DNA of 64,000 nt, from assembly GCA_013396635.1 (NCBI GenBank), contig WBMW01005466.1:2455-66454 (forward strand). Reading direction: 5' to 3'. How positions within the stretch are numbered: position 1 is the first letter of the stretch; each line of letters begins with the position of its first letter. The notes under the pieces were generated by a model. The model was not told the DNA's origin, did not search any database, and worked only from the letters and a program-made list of their open reading frames with translations. This DNA comes from Penelope pileata. Its lineage: Eukaryota; Chordata; Aves; Galliformes; Cracidae. Below, piece after piece: positions 23,176-38,000 of this stretch. The translations under genes were made by a program, and so were the position numbers.

Positions 23176-26100
23176 CACATTCTTTCTCAGACTTTTACAG
23201 AAGGTGGGATTGAACCTGGAGATATTTGCGTTCAGAGAAAGCACACACTTCTTGGTGGCCAATACTCCAGTTCTGTGACTTCCAACTCGCATGAGTGCAA
23301 ACCTGAGCTGGTGTCCATTTTTCCCAGCCTATTTGGCAAAGCAGTTGATTTCCCCAAAACAGAGATCTCAAGCTATTTCACTTGATAACCTCTGTGAAAA
23401 AACAAGTGTCAGACAGAGGGAAACAGACACCTGCATTTTTTCTGTATCACAGTCTAGCGTGCCAGAGAGCAGAGGAAACTGGGATGACAGAAGACTTCAA
23501 GGCAGCAGGTTCCAACATGTTGCACTCTGGCGCATACTTGAGTGACTCTGTGAACTGAATTCCAAGTACCAACACATAGGAGAATTCTTCCTCAATTTGG
23601 TACCTTTGAAACAATTCTATCAAACTGCAAACAAAATTTCAGAGTGAGCTTCCTTTTTCATTCCGGCAGTTCTCTCAATTTTCTCAGATCTGAGTTAACT
23701 TTACTTCACACCACTACGTCCTTCTTTGTTTCAGTACAGCTGAAAGAAGTCTTAATAAAGATTGCTAAAAATATCTTGTAGATTTTTTAAGCACCAACTT
23801 AATCTACTTCCTCAGCTGGTAATTTGTTTTCATAGCTACATGACTGTTACACACTGAAGCCAGCTCCCAGATGTGTGCGAAATGAAGATGGAAAGAGTGG
23901 ATGCAAACGTGACTTTAGTCTGCGTTTAGGATTTCCAGATCCTGAGATTAGTTTGTCATCTCTGGTTCCCTCTGTGAAGTACAGCACTCTTAAGGGAGAC
24001 TGCTCTACATCATACCAGGAACAACATCTGCAAATTTATAATGAATACTCAGGAATTCTGCAATACATCTTCAGTGATTTCATTATGAACTGAAATCCAC
24101 CCATAAAACAGGTAAGCCTAACAGAAATTATTTTTTGCTGGAATTTTTGGAGATTGCCTATCATATTAACAAAAACATGTTCATTTTTATGTTGGCCTAT
24201 TTATAAGCAAAATTGATAAATGTTGAAATGAAGCAATTAAAAATATTTATTATACTCTCCTCACAGAACAATGTACTGCTTTTAGTCTAAATTCATTTAA
24301 TTCCTACAGTTATGTTTCAAATTATGAGGAACAGCAGAATGAAACATACTTTTTTTAAATTGTTCTCCAAAGTTCTAATATGTAAAGATAAAAAATATGT
24401 TAAAGTACATAAAAACTTAACTGTTAACTTCAATACGGCCAGATTTTCATATCAAAAGTATACCAGTATACTAACAAACATACTCTAAATGTTTGTCCAG
24501 AAAAACGACACTCCTAGAAGTCCATCATAAACACTGATAAGCAGCAAATCCTTTTCTCCTATATTCCATATCCTCAAGATAAAAATGTCTTTAGATTCAA
24601 GTTATTAGGAAAAAAAAAAAAAATCAGGTGCCTTGGAGCCACCTGGAAAAATAGTTCAGAAAGCCCAAATTCTGACTTTGGTCATCTGTGTTGGACCCTG
24701 TCTCTCCAGGAGTTCACCAACTTCAGCCTCCAGAGCCAATGGTCAAAAGAATTTGTGCTACATTTGAGAATATACACTCCATCACAGAATGATAAGTGTT
24801 ATACTACATTTACCATGTCATTCTATAGGCATGCTGGCCTACACAGAAGGAGATAATACTGCACACATGTCAAGGGACAGGACTGTCTACTACAAAATCA
24901 CAGTCCACTATTCAGGTGAACTTCCTACTTTGTCAAAACATTAAAATTGATATTTTCTCCAATTTTCAAAGGAACGCAACATAGTGCATTAATGACTAAA
25001 GTGCCCTTTTTGCATTGTGTTAGTTTAATCATTCACAACATTTATCCTCTTATCTCTCCTTCCTTTCCCATAGGTCAACAACCAAGCTTCTTTGTTCATA
25101 CACCAGCAGTTCAGTTTTAAAAATGAGGAGTGCGATCTTTCTCAATGAGCATCCAATTATTAGATGTTGTCAAGAATGTTTTGTTTCGGTATATAATATC
25201 ACTTTCTACCACAACAATTTATTTGCTTTCATCCAGGCTTCAATCATTATTAATGCTACGCATTCAGTATATAAACAGCTAGTGTTTCACCCCAATTTTG
25301 GATTTTTCTGATCAGCAGCTTTTCATTTCAAGATACTTTTGTCGCAGCAGTCAAACAGCAGCTCAGAGACAGTTTATTTCAACTCATTTAAGCTCACCTG
25401 CCTAATTTGCTCATTTCTGCTGCATCCTAGGACTGCATCAAATGCGGTCATTTAAGCTTGTATGCAAACGTGACCCTTTTCCAATTAAACACATGTACTT
25501 TGCACCTAGCTGTTCTTAAATCCACTGCAGCACCACTGATGAGATTGCCTGATCTCCTCCTTGCCACACCTGGCTATCTGAAACACCACTTTAAATGCCT
25601 AGCTTGGGTTCTAGTCTAATACTTCTGTTTTCCTCTTTCAAACTTGAATGTATCAAAGACAACAATATTTCATGCTTTGCATATCTTTGGGGAAACTGAG
25701 AGGTATTATTACGAAACATTTAAAATACTGATTCACATTGGACTACTAAAAGGGGATTTCCACTAAACCATAGCCTTTGCTTTCCACACATTCCTGGAAA
25801 TTACTTTGCACCTGTAATGATAACAGACTTGCTTCCAATTAACTATGCTGACTTGTTATTCAATGACCTCAGAAGTAAATTTTATTAGCATAAGTAAACA
25901 ACCCCCTTGTTCTCATCATATACTCTACAGATTTGCTTATTTTTCTACTTCATTTCATTAGAGTTTATGCAATAAAGACTATGAAGAACAAAATCTTTCC
26001 TCAGTATTTATATATTTCTGATTTTGCTTTCCCCAGACACACCTTATGCTATAGTATATTAGTTGATATTTTGCCATATTTTCCTAACACAGAACTCAGA

Positions 26101-29100
26101 AGTGATGCATATCTTCAGGGAATTTTCACATGAAACAGACACAGCCATTTGCTAAGCAGGTTAAAGCAGTGTAAGAGTAAATATGTGAAAGTAAACTCCC
26201 ATATAAAGGAATGCCCTTTGTAGCTTTCCCTCTCTCTAAAGGCTGGATGACACTGTTTCATTATCATTCTGAAGACTTCTCTTCAGATTTCTACACGTTC
26301 AATTGTTTTGGCACGTCCAAGCTCTTAACTGAACTGAATCTACCTTCTTCTTCATGTTTATGGTTAAAGAAGTAACTACTTTGAAGGTGAACACAAAAGG
26401 CACGGAGGAGAGTACGTCCTTAGACATTTTCCTCTTTCTCCCTATTCCCCAAATTACATTTTTGTATCTCAGCCTGCAACACCAAATACAATGATTATCT
26501 ATGCAACACTATCACCACAGATATCTATGCAAAAAATGAATACAGTAAGACACTGGAAATACTTCTGCGTAGCACTGAAATTTTGAAAACAGCGAAGCTA
26601 TTTGCACATTTTTCTTCTATGCCAGCTAAAACTTTTCACGCCATCTATGTGGGGACCAACAATCTGTTCTCCTAAGAAGGCTATCCTTTACTCCTCTGAT
26701 TTCTTCCCTTGTTTTTACATGACAAATCAAGTGGATAACTAACCAAGGAAAAGGGAAAGCTTTCTAGTGCACATTGCAGGTGCACAACTGCACAGTAACT
26801 CTTGCTTACATCGTATCATTCAGCATGAAGAAATCCTGGGCAGGATTCACTTCCCTGAGTTTCAGATTTTTAACAGTACAGACATCTCCATTTAAGCCAG
26901 TCACCTATGTTCAATTTAGAGAAAGGAAAAATATAACCTCTGGGTACAATTTATCTAACTCTAAATAAATGGCTGAAACGGGTCAGATGAATCACGCTCT
27001 ATTTTTCCCCACTGACTGTAAAAATAGCCTATGATAACTTGTACGACACAGTCTTTTCATCAAAGGCATACCACCTCAGGAAAAATCCATCTTACCACCA
27101 CTTTAAACAAAAGCCATGGAAATGTATCTGACAACGGTCCGTTATTATGCAATCAAAAGAAAAGCAACAACATTGTGCCAGAACCACCTGAAAATACAAA
27201 CTGGTACTACAATCAGATGCTTTGTACTCTTCCAGCTTATTATTTGCAGAGGATAACACTCAAGTTGTTTTTTTGGATAGAACTACTGTAAATTACAGAA
27301 AGCAAGAACATGTTGCAGAATTCCTTTCAGCTACCTGCCCAATTCCAAGACACCAGAACACAGCAAACCATGCTACACAAAAGGCTATGTAATAACAGAT
27401 CTTTTTCCATAACTTTCAAAGAGTTTCAGGAGATATTTGACTCTCCAGTTCCTGAATATTTGCAAATATTAAGATACACTTTCATGATAGTGTTTTCACT
27501 GTACCAGGCATAATAATACACTCTTTTTTTTTTCCAGCTACATAAAGTTAGAGGACCATTAACAATCTGCCATTTGTTGTTTGTTTGTTTATTCTTTAAT
27601 AGATGAAGAAATAAAGCAACTGAGTACTGTATTGTTGTAAATGTTATGATGTAACCATGAAATCAGAACTAGCTATCTTGCAAGCTTTAAGATTGACATT
27701 ATTGAGTGACAGTATGCTTTAAAAGAACTGGCAAGTTTTAGTCATTCACATAATTAATTCAATATACTTTGAGTTTAGAGATTTTAATTCCCATGTTTTA
27801 ACTACAAATATTATTCTCTCCATTCATTAAAAATTACAGAATTTGTCCATTTCTACCTGAAATGCAGTAATGAATAAAAAACTGTTAAAATACTACAAAT
27901 TACATGAAACTTCTAATTTTTAAGCACAACCTTCAAATCTAAACAAATCTACGCTCTAAAAGAAGTTTTATGTACCGCTGCTGTAAAAGTCTCAGAGCAC
28001 GTGCATTCTATTCAAAAAAAAATCAGCTAGGAATTCATTACCTAGTCTTTTTCCTTTTATTGCTTTACATTATTTCCTATGTAATTAGCTTGTAATATTT
28101 TAACAAATTAACTTACCTCTTTGCACATCTTGGCTTCATTCAAGACCAAGAAAGAATTAATCGAAGTGTTTTGCCATAAATCAAGATAAACATTCGCAAT
28201 GTGTAACCTCCTCCTTCATAAATACATTACTTTACTCAGGACATATCTGATATCCAGCACAGGCAAACTCAGCTGTCCTCATGTCTATGACTAAAGACAG
28301 ATATAAGCAAAGGCTTAGGACATTTTCTGAATAAGACTGACAGAAAGATTTAACCAGCTCTAATAAATCGAGTTAAACATTAACAAATAACAAAGAAGCT
28401 GTAAATACTATTATACAACTGGATTTTCTGTATTACCATTACATCCAGATACAACAAACAGTTCTTTGAGGACTTAATTTTGGAAAAGCATTATTTATGC
28501 CCATCTTCCCATTGACTTGAATAAGCCTATTCATTTGAGCTAAACATAATATAAGGTTTCTGTTTTACATTCAATACACTTGATCTCATGCTCTAATAAC
28601 ACTGCTGATTAATTTCCTCTATTAACTAATCCTCTTGACTTGCTGTAACCATTACATTGTAAGTTGTTTTCCAGAAGAGATGGAAGTGAAGCTATGCTGC
28701 TGAAAGGAGTAGGGAAAAAACCTGGTCATTATACTTGTACATCAAGACTTTAGTTAGTAATCTACCACAGGCACTTTAAAATGAAGAACTGTCATTTTAA
28801 ACAGCTGTAGTTGCAGAGAGGAACAAATTTATCAGACATGAAGTCTTTGTTTAAAAGAGATTAATAAACCTGTTTCTGTTCATTCCCAATCACATCGTAA
28901 TCATTTGATGATGCTTCGTGGTGTTCTAATAAGGTAGTAATAAAAGAGTCTCTCTGATACTCTTAAACTCTGATGACTTTACATATACTTTTTCATACTT
29001 AAATACCCTAATAATTTAGTAATAATAATCAGGATGCACTGCATACTAGTACTTCAGATTTGAGAATGGAAAGTAATTACTAGGCCATTAAAAATAGTTG

Positions 29101-32000
29101 TTTTCTGTTCAAAAACATTGTAGCTTTGAACTCTAACGCTAGCTTAAAGTGAATTTCTTTCCTGTAAGTGATTTACCAGAAATTAAATTTCCTTTGCTGT
29201 CTCTCCCCCTCCAGTTTCTGAATTCCGTATACTTACAGTTTCATACAAGCTATTCTGGAAAAGTTTCCAGTGTTTCCAGTACATACTGTGATTCACGTGA
29301 AACCTTTCAAGCCTGTAACCAAGACAATTACCTTATTGAACCGATTTCTCTCATGCCTTCCTGAAGTTAGACCCCTGACCACAAGAGAGAGCCCCTCACC
29401 TCTCAAACAGTGTTTAAAAATTGAATTTATTTTCCAGTATGTGTAAGGTCTGAAACATCCTTACTGAAGGAAGGAAACAGCAGGAAAGAGTTCCCCTATG
29501 ATTCACTAAAAAAAAATTGTAGGGAAATACAGAAAGACCTTGACAAGGACATTATTTTTAAACTTTGCACTTAAAGGCTCAATTCAAGGATCAGTGCACA
29601 AAGACAAAAAAGTACATAAAAATATCTGTTGTTCTGTATATATATTTATAACTTCCTTGCATTTCTCACTTTTAACCCTATCATCAAATTCTATCCCACA
29701 TCTCCACTTTCCTTCCTAGTATAAAAAAGCAAACAAACAAACAGGGGCAAACAAAACAAAAACACAGTAGTAAGGTAATATCAAAAACGAAATCAAGAGG
29801 AGACATTTTTTCCTCTGATCCTTGTGCTTTCTAGATTACTTTTAGGATAGAGCATATACATGTATGCACGCTAAAGTACTAACAAGTTCAAAATTAGGCT
29901 TTGGATATTTATGCAATCCCTTTAACACCTTCAGGAGAGTGCCTCTGAGCTCACTTAGACCAAGAAGCTTCTATAAGAAAGGATACAGCAGGAAAGGGGG
30001 ACCACAAGCAAAGAGCTGCAGCACACACAGAGGGCAGGTGGTGACTCAGAATTATGGGGAGCTGACATGCAGAAAAGTCCCAGTAACCATGAAATGGGAA
30101 AATTTTTAGAGAATTTTGAGTAATTCATTTACAGCTGTGCTAGCTATGGCAAGTTGATGGTTTGAGAGTAAGCATATGAACTGTACATAAATGGGCAGGA
30201 GGACAGTTTTACTATATTTATTTTAAACCTGTTACACTCACCAGATTTCATAAGTCATACCTTATTACTGTTTTTGATAAAATCTAAGAGACGATGTTAA
30301 AGTTCCAAAGTTGTCTGGAGTCCAGTAACAGCTGCACACTCCTACTAAGAGAGGAGGATGAGAGACAACAGAATTGGTCTTTTCCACCTTCCTTCATGTC
30401 TTTCCTCCTTTCCTTTTGAGAATCAAAGCCGATTCTTCTGATGGAACTGAACCTGTTGGCCATGTGATTCAGATATAATATTTGGTGGAGAAGAACTAAT
30501 ATTTTGCCCCATTATAGTGGTAATGATGCCACTGTTTTCCTTTACGTGGAAGCATGCAAGTGTGCCAGTGTCAGAATCCAGTGGTCTGCAGTGACCAGAG
30601 CAAAACACTTGCTGTACATAGTATCAAGTTATACAGGAGATATTTTTTATATATTTCATATATTTATTTTTTATTCAACCCGTTGCCTCACGTCCCTGCC
30701 CAAAATGATGAAGGTTCTCAGTAAATTACTTAGTTTTTCAGCATGTCTTTCTCCTAATCCCATATCATTGAACATTAATAAAATGCAATGAAGGTCAAAT
30801 TCTGCAAAGCTGCTTTTTTAAAATTTATATTCACTTTTGCCTCTCTCTTCTTAATCTCTCTCTTTGGAATAAAAGATACAGCACTACCTGCTGAGAAGCT
30901 TTTAAACTTTGCATTGCCCTCACACAAGGCTTTTCTCTGAAGGTTAACAAAGTTTCATCAAACCTGACCATATCAGAAGCAATATAACTTTTAAACAAAA
31001 AAAAAGGAAAATAAAGTTTCTCAGCCTGCTCACTGTAGCGAGTGTTCACCTGAGGTCAAGAATACCACTAAGATGCTAGGAGCTACCAGTAAGTAACTGA
31101 GGACGAAGAAAAAAGAATCTTGACTGTACTAATATCAAAATCCATGGAGCACAACATCCACTGACATCAATGCAGTTTTGTTTTGTTTTTTAAAGTCTAA
31201 GGTTTGGAATTGGCCATTGCCATTGCAATGCAGTTCTGCTTATTCCCTCCCAAAACTGGCTAAGTAAAGAACAGAAAAAAAAAAAAAGATGGAGAAGGGT
31301 AACAGAACGGACAGATACAGAACAGTTTTTGTACTTAGGAATGACTCAACAGATTGCAATTCCTTTGAAAATTCAATTTGATTTCAATTCATTTGCCTTG
31401 AAAAAAAAGGCAACTGTGAAGGCATTTAACAGATGCCTGGAACATCATGGCTGCTACAGGGAAAGCTAAAAAGTGAGCAACTATTCCTTATTTTTCATAG
31501 TGTAGAAGAGGAAACTCGTAACACTGCCAGTCAGCAATTCAAAATCATCAGAAGGAATTACATTCTCCACACAAAACGTGATTAGATAGTGAAACTCACA
31601 AGAGACACAATGTATAAATGAATTTATAAAGGGGTGAGATAAATTCATGAAAGAGATATCAATTCACAGCCACTGAATACAGTGGTTTGATGGAGTCTGG
31701 CTAATAAAGTCATTCATCTGCTCATTGCTCAAAACTGAAGGGGAAGGGCTCCTCTGACTTACTCTGTTTTCACAAGCTTTGCCTAGCATCTGCTACTGGA
31801 TGTTGCTGGAGACAAGTCATTAGGCTAGACAGACAGTCATCAGTCTCACTATGGCAATTCTGAGTTTAAAAGGAAAACTGTACTCACGAATATTTCATTT
31901 TCAAAACCACTCTGGAACAATTTCACAAAAAATGGTTTCTCAATCTAAATGGTTACAAGTGCATTATCTACAGTATCTTATTTAGACGATAAATACGCAT
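23176..32000. other. AT-rich non-coding DNA
   Basis: No gene or clear transposon was recognised. Small simple repeats occur: A-run at about 24609-24622, TTTG run at about 27579-27590, AAAC run at about 29729-29745 and TA-rich tract at about 30640-30675. A 61-codon minus-strand frame at 30423-30608 has a mixed, protein-like composition but no motif I know. It is mentioned in the findings only. Confidence 0.5.
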
Positions 32001-35000
32001 CAAGGCAAAATGATTTCAATATTTTGAACATAGGACAAAGACAGCAATATATATTGAATATATATTGGACACCCTTACCACAGACATTAAGGAACTAATG
32101 AAAGTACATTAATAGAACTACTGAACTATTTTAACCTTTTGGGAAAGCACTGAGTGTAGTGGCTTATAAAATAGATAACAAAGCTCAAAATTATTTCACA
32201 GCAAGTGGTAATATCTACCATATCTCACAATAAGCATTAGCCCCAAAACTTTAACATCAACTGTTAGAACCAGTTAAGCCAGAAAGAGAGATTATGAACT
32301 GTCCCAGATCCTGGAACAGAGAGTTACTGAGTTTGCCTGCTAACACAGCAAGATTTTGTTTTCTCCTCAGGCCAATCAGAATTCAACTAAAAAAATGAAA
32401 AATAGTGAAGCAAATAAAAATATCAGGTGTGAAAAGAATTAGATCAGAGAGAGTGGTAATTACAGACCTCACCTACATGCAGTTTCCCTTGCATTTCTAA
32501 AATGTCCACCAGCAGTTTTTCCTTGAATATACAATTTTGAAAACCAACACCAGAATCTGAATATTGTAACTTTTTTTTTTTGCAAATATTGCTGATGTTT
32601 AAGGTTAACTTTGGTCTTCAGTAAAGAAAATAAATTGTTTTATGAGTAACACGTAACATGAGCTGTGGTTGAAGCCAAATAAGAGCTTTTGCTCAAAGCA
32701 TAGCTTGTTTTGTCTAAAGGCTACAGCTGAAGTTATGAAGTATCTTTTTCATCTTACTAACTGAATGGACAGAGGCAGTTTCATTTGATATTCGTCACCA
32801 TAGTGCAATATAACCTTTCCATCATCAGAGAGGTTTACCCTTGAATTACATGATTAGGAAGGGAAAAAGTACTGTATGAGGCACATTTGGCAGAGCATAA
32901 AGGACTCTAAGAAGCTGGAAAGACAGCTGACCCTGCCTGCTGAGATAAATGGATGCCAGACGTGGGACTGAGCCCAAGGGCTCAATTCTCAGCACAAAGA
33001 TTTCCACTTTAGGATGAAGAGCAATACCTCAAGCAGAGAATATGGCTATTTCCCTGGGAAGAACTGAGGGCTTGGCATTGCATGATTAAAGGACACTTGA
33101 AGAAATTTTATTTCTTGATACTGAAAGCCTTGGTGGAATTACTTACTACCTTCTGGTTGCTGAAACAAAAGACTGTTTTCCTACTCAGAAGATTCTCTCC
33201 AATCTTCTTTATGTAGGATGGATCTTTTAAAGCAGTTTTCCTTTCTTAGCTTGAAGTTACCAGTTCTTTGACTTTCACAGCATCAGGGAACATGAAGTGA
33301 GCTGACAGATTTTCAAGAAGTCCAAAAAGAAAATAAAACAATAAAAATCACTATTTAACTGTAGATTCCACTCCCCAAAAAATGTTTAAGTGAGCAATCC
33401 AATTACATGGAATACGCGTTTTGTTGCCATAGCTCCACATGCAGCCTGCCATAAACAATACTATAAATCCCTCTCTGTCTTCTCAAAAACCTGTTGATTC
33501 ACGGAGAGCTTCCTCTAAGATAGTCTGGTTTCAATAATGTTCAGCAAAAAACAAGAAAATTTCAGTCATTCTCATTTTTTCTCCCTAGTAAAGCAGCTGT
33601 GACCTGCTGAAGACCCCAGTTGCTCCAAGTTCCTAATTGTTTTGTCTTCCATGCTGAGCAGTACCCATGAGCCTGGAAAAGTGCTTATTACCTCAGGATT
33701 CCTTGCAGGTCTTCAGTGGCCAAATGCACTGAAACCTCCAGACTGCATGGCTCCAGAGCAGCCTATCTTGCAGGAGCCAGAATTTCACAGACTTAAAAAA
33801 CAAACCACAATGAAGACAACTCATTCTGTAGGTGGTAAGAGCCTAAAGATTAGTTAACACATTTTAACGGCAACAAATAACATTTCACCTCTTGTCCTGA
33901 ACTTTCTCAGTTCCCTCAAAGAATTTCCAAATGCATGAACTGACCTAATAAATGAAATACAGCTCTGATTTCACGTAAGGGAAGACAGTTTGAATTTGCC
34001 CTAATCTGTAAACTAGTCACTACTTACTACATCACTGCTAGAGTCAGTTTTCCCTGCTGTAGAATAAAAGCCAGAATAATGCCTGAGCGTCATGGAAACT
34101 GGAAAGGAAGCAAGTCATACTGTCTCCTAATCTCTACTGTTTTTTGACACACCTTTTGCTGAAATGCACTTTATATGCCATCTAGGCTAATCAATCTTTT
34201 CCACAGAAGAAAACAAAAATGTACATGTATGGTCTTTGGAAAGTCACACTTTTGGAAGAGAGGCACCCTACCACAGACCACAATTTATACATGAAGCCTA
34301 GTGAGTAAATTGCTACCTGCTGCTCTCCTCCTCCACTGCTGCTTTGCTGGCTACCCTTGAACCAAGCACTCAGCACATAATACACAGATATCTCTTTCAC
34401 AAATTTATTGATTTCATACAATTATCTTTCTAAACTCTTCAAAGTAGCGTCTTGCTTCAGATTACACATATAATCTGCATCAGAGCTCTGAGTCGGGATG
34501 TATGTCATGAATTACTTTGAAAATCTCAGCATCATGTTCTTCCTGTCTAATTCAGGTCTAACACAACAACAAGTAAGCCAGATTAGTTTTACCATCTTTA
34601 CCAGGTCTACATTTGGCCTCCTTGAAGTTCTGCATTCTTCATCAGTAACTGTTTTAAGCACATGGCACTGTTACTATTCTTACTTCAAAAAGGGTAAGAA
34701 TAAGAGGTCAGTTTAAATTTTCTAATAAGGTATAACCTATCCCCAGGACTGGAAGTAAATAATAATACAATAAAAAATGAAATCTGTTTCCTTTTTAAAA
34801 ACTACCCATATTCTGGGATATGTGTGTATGCACATGAAATCCAGAAAATGGTTGTTTTGGATGTAAACACATACATAAAGGAAGCAAGAAAAAGAAAAAA
34901 TGTGGCAAGTATTTAGTACTACAGCTAGTTTTTATCAAGCCAGTAAACTCTTCAAAGGCATAGATAGACAAACTAGGCTCCAAAGGATTCCTTCATATAA

Positions 35001-38000
35001 GCTTTCTCAGGCTGCATTCATATCTCTAACACACACCAAGACACAAAGGCAAACAGGTTCATTCTGGGGATTGAACAAAATCCCTTACTGCTTTTCCCAT
35101 GCTTGGTCAAAGATTCAGACAGAACTGAAAGCCCGAACTACGCAAATAGGGTACATTAGACACGTAGTTAATACCAAAATCCATCTGTTATGGTTCAAGA
35201 CAAGCACTGGATTTTCAATTAATGCTTTCATATAAACTAAATAGCATTCATAATACACACAAAAGGGATAGCAGTGAGGAAGTAGAATTAATTCTATTTA
35301 TATAACCCGAAATATTTGTTCCTGTTTAGATACATATATTTCGTCAGCTGAAATTACTGAGATCTAACCCTGAATCCATTCAGAATAAACTAAAGGATAA
35401 AATAGATTCTTGTTGTAACTAGGTGAAGTCACTACCAAAGTTGTTTAAAGCACCAGAAATATTCAGAGTTGTCACTGCCATTTACAAAAGATTCAGCGAA
35501 CTAAAAATGCACTTAACCAGTCAAATTTAACTCCAGGCTGAGGAGGAAATTACACAGTCTTTGCTGGTTGTAACTCTAGCAGTCTGCAATATTAATGATA
35601 TACCTTCTTGACCAGCAAACGTATGATATTACACTATGATCCTCATTTACAGCATTATCTTAACACATATAAGCTCCATGCCAGAGAAAATTAGACCTGG
35701 TAAGTAATTTGGGTAAACCACAGAAGAAAAATTCATTAAAGCCATGTGTCATCTCAGTTCTATTTTCCTGCAACCATAGATGCTTCATTAACAGTAGAAT
35801 TACTATTGAGTGGTGCCCATTTTATGGCTGAACAGACAGATCCAACCCAAAACAGTAATTAGCAAGCCCCTTAAGTAGCCAAATGATGCCCCCCCTCTTT
35901 CTCCATCTTCTAGAAAATATTCAAGGGGAAAGAAAAAATCATTAAGAACATATTACAAAAACTTACATCCTCCCTTTCTCATCCCACACATTCTCCTAAT
36001 TTGTTTGCACTTTTATGCAAGGTAGAATTGGTAAGCATTCTTATTAGTAGACAAAGCTTTTTAATAATAGTGATGTTTCTCCTCTCGTGAAATTTCAAGT
36101 AATCAATTGCTTGGCCAGCTCTAATAACTAGAGATAATAAAATCTTACAGTTGCTTACAAATAAGACAGTATTTCAGTTCTTGACAGTAACAGAAAAAAT
36201 AACATAGTATTAAAAAATAAAAATAAAAAATAATCAGCCTTTGTTGCTATTAGTAGATAAATTGTGCATTCCACAACACTCATGGACACGTTTTGGTCAG
36301 CTGTGCTAAGCATGTGAGCAAACTAACACTTAATTAACTTTGTCTGTACAAATTAAGACATTGCAAAACTGTAGTCTGAACTATACTCTGACATAAGTAT
36401 TTTTCCTGCAAGTTTTATGACAGGTACAATATACTCCTTTCATAACTGACAGATGAAGTGAACTATTCCAAAGTACACACATTTCGTAGGAGAGTGGAAG
36501 TTTCTTCCTCTTTTTAATGTATTTTTACCTCAAGTGCTTTTGATACAAGAGGGCGAGGTACAAGGTAAATCCATGAGGAACAAAGGAGTGGATGAGTTCT
36601 GTTCACTTTAATATTTATTTCACTAAGCTTCTAATTTGAAATGCTCTGAAGAGATACCTTCCAGAATATAAAAGATATGTTGACATTCTAAAGATTAAAA
36701 ATTAGTTACTTTAAAATCATTTCATTAAAAACAGGAAAATAAAAAAACATGGAAGCTGAGTAGATGTGGTCCTCATTCCAGGAAAGTTCCGAGCAGCTGT
36801 AATATAGTAAAAAGCATTTGACTTCTGCTAGATGAGTTTTCTTGAATATATATGATTTTTTCTTCATTCTCACTTGGAGATCATTCACTCTAGCAACAGT
36901 CTTTTTAAGTTGAGAAAGCAAACTGAGTTTGCAAGGGAAAACTTTCAAATCAGTATGAGAACAATATGTTTGCATTTATCACCTCTTATTTCAAAGGTTT
37001 ACTTCAGTAGATTTGAAACATCGTATGGAAATTTATTGGATTCAAAAATAGGAAAATAACCCTAAGATATTCTCCGAACAATGATTTATCAAGCTTCAGT
37101 ATTCAGTGAGGCTGACAGGTACAAACTCACCAGTTTGCCTGTGTACTCATGTATTTGCATATGTGTGCTTAAGAGAGATACAGAAGATACTCAGAGAATC
37201 GAAGATGAAAAGCCAGTACACAGCCATAAACCACAAAAATAAACAGCACAGAGAAGCTGAAGAACCCCTTTCTATTCTAAGTGAATTAAATGAACCTTGC
37301 ATGCACCTTTCAGTCATTCTATTCTTTCCACAGGATCTACTGTGATCTAGGAACTGCGTAGTTACCTTCCCAATTATCAAGGGGAAAAAAAAAAAGTCAA
37401 ATTTCACATCTATTGCAGTGTAATCACTATTTTAGGATTCTTATGCACATAATCGTGTATGCATACACATGTCGTTCTGAACTCAATCAGCTTTCTTATG
37501 AGTATTGTTTTTCCTAAACTTATTTTGAGTCAAATGAGGTTATTCCAAAAGAATCACATGGCCACTAGTACTGAACAGAAAGCCACTTCAAAGAAATCTC
37601 TAACAGATACATAAAGGACAGAAAAAAAAGAGCACACATCAGATGGAATTTTCCATCTTTTAGGCAAATGCTGGGTTTATAACCCTCAAGTGGGTTGCAG
37701 AAAAGGCACGGTGTAATGGTAAGGAATAAATGCGGTGATTGCTCTGGAAAGAGAACACAGAGAATAAGGGGGTTGAAAAATTGAATTTATTCATGTGGCT
37801 AACTGAAATAGAAGAAGTGGGCCACTTCTGTTGTCCTTGCTGATATTGAACTTTTTGTTCAACCTTTTTAGTATGTACTTTAAGTGTGCTACTAAACAAC
37901 GTGTGTGCAGTTTTTCTACTTGAGCAGGGTAGACTAAAATTATCCATGTCCTAAAAGTTATTTTCAGCAGCTTTTGATACACAGATGTACCCAATATAAG

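Noticed and set aside
23095..23545. Frames following the minus-strand LTR that might be retroviral internal sequence
   Set aside because: On the LTR's own strand this is upstream of the element, and the reading shows no gag, pol or env motif.
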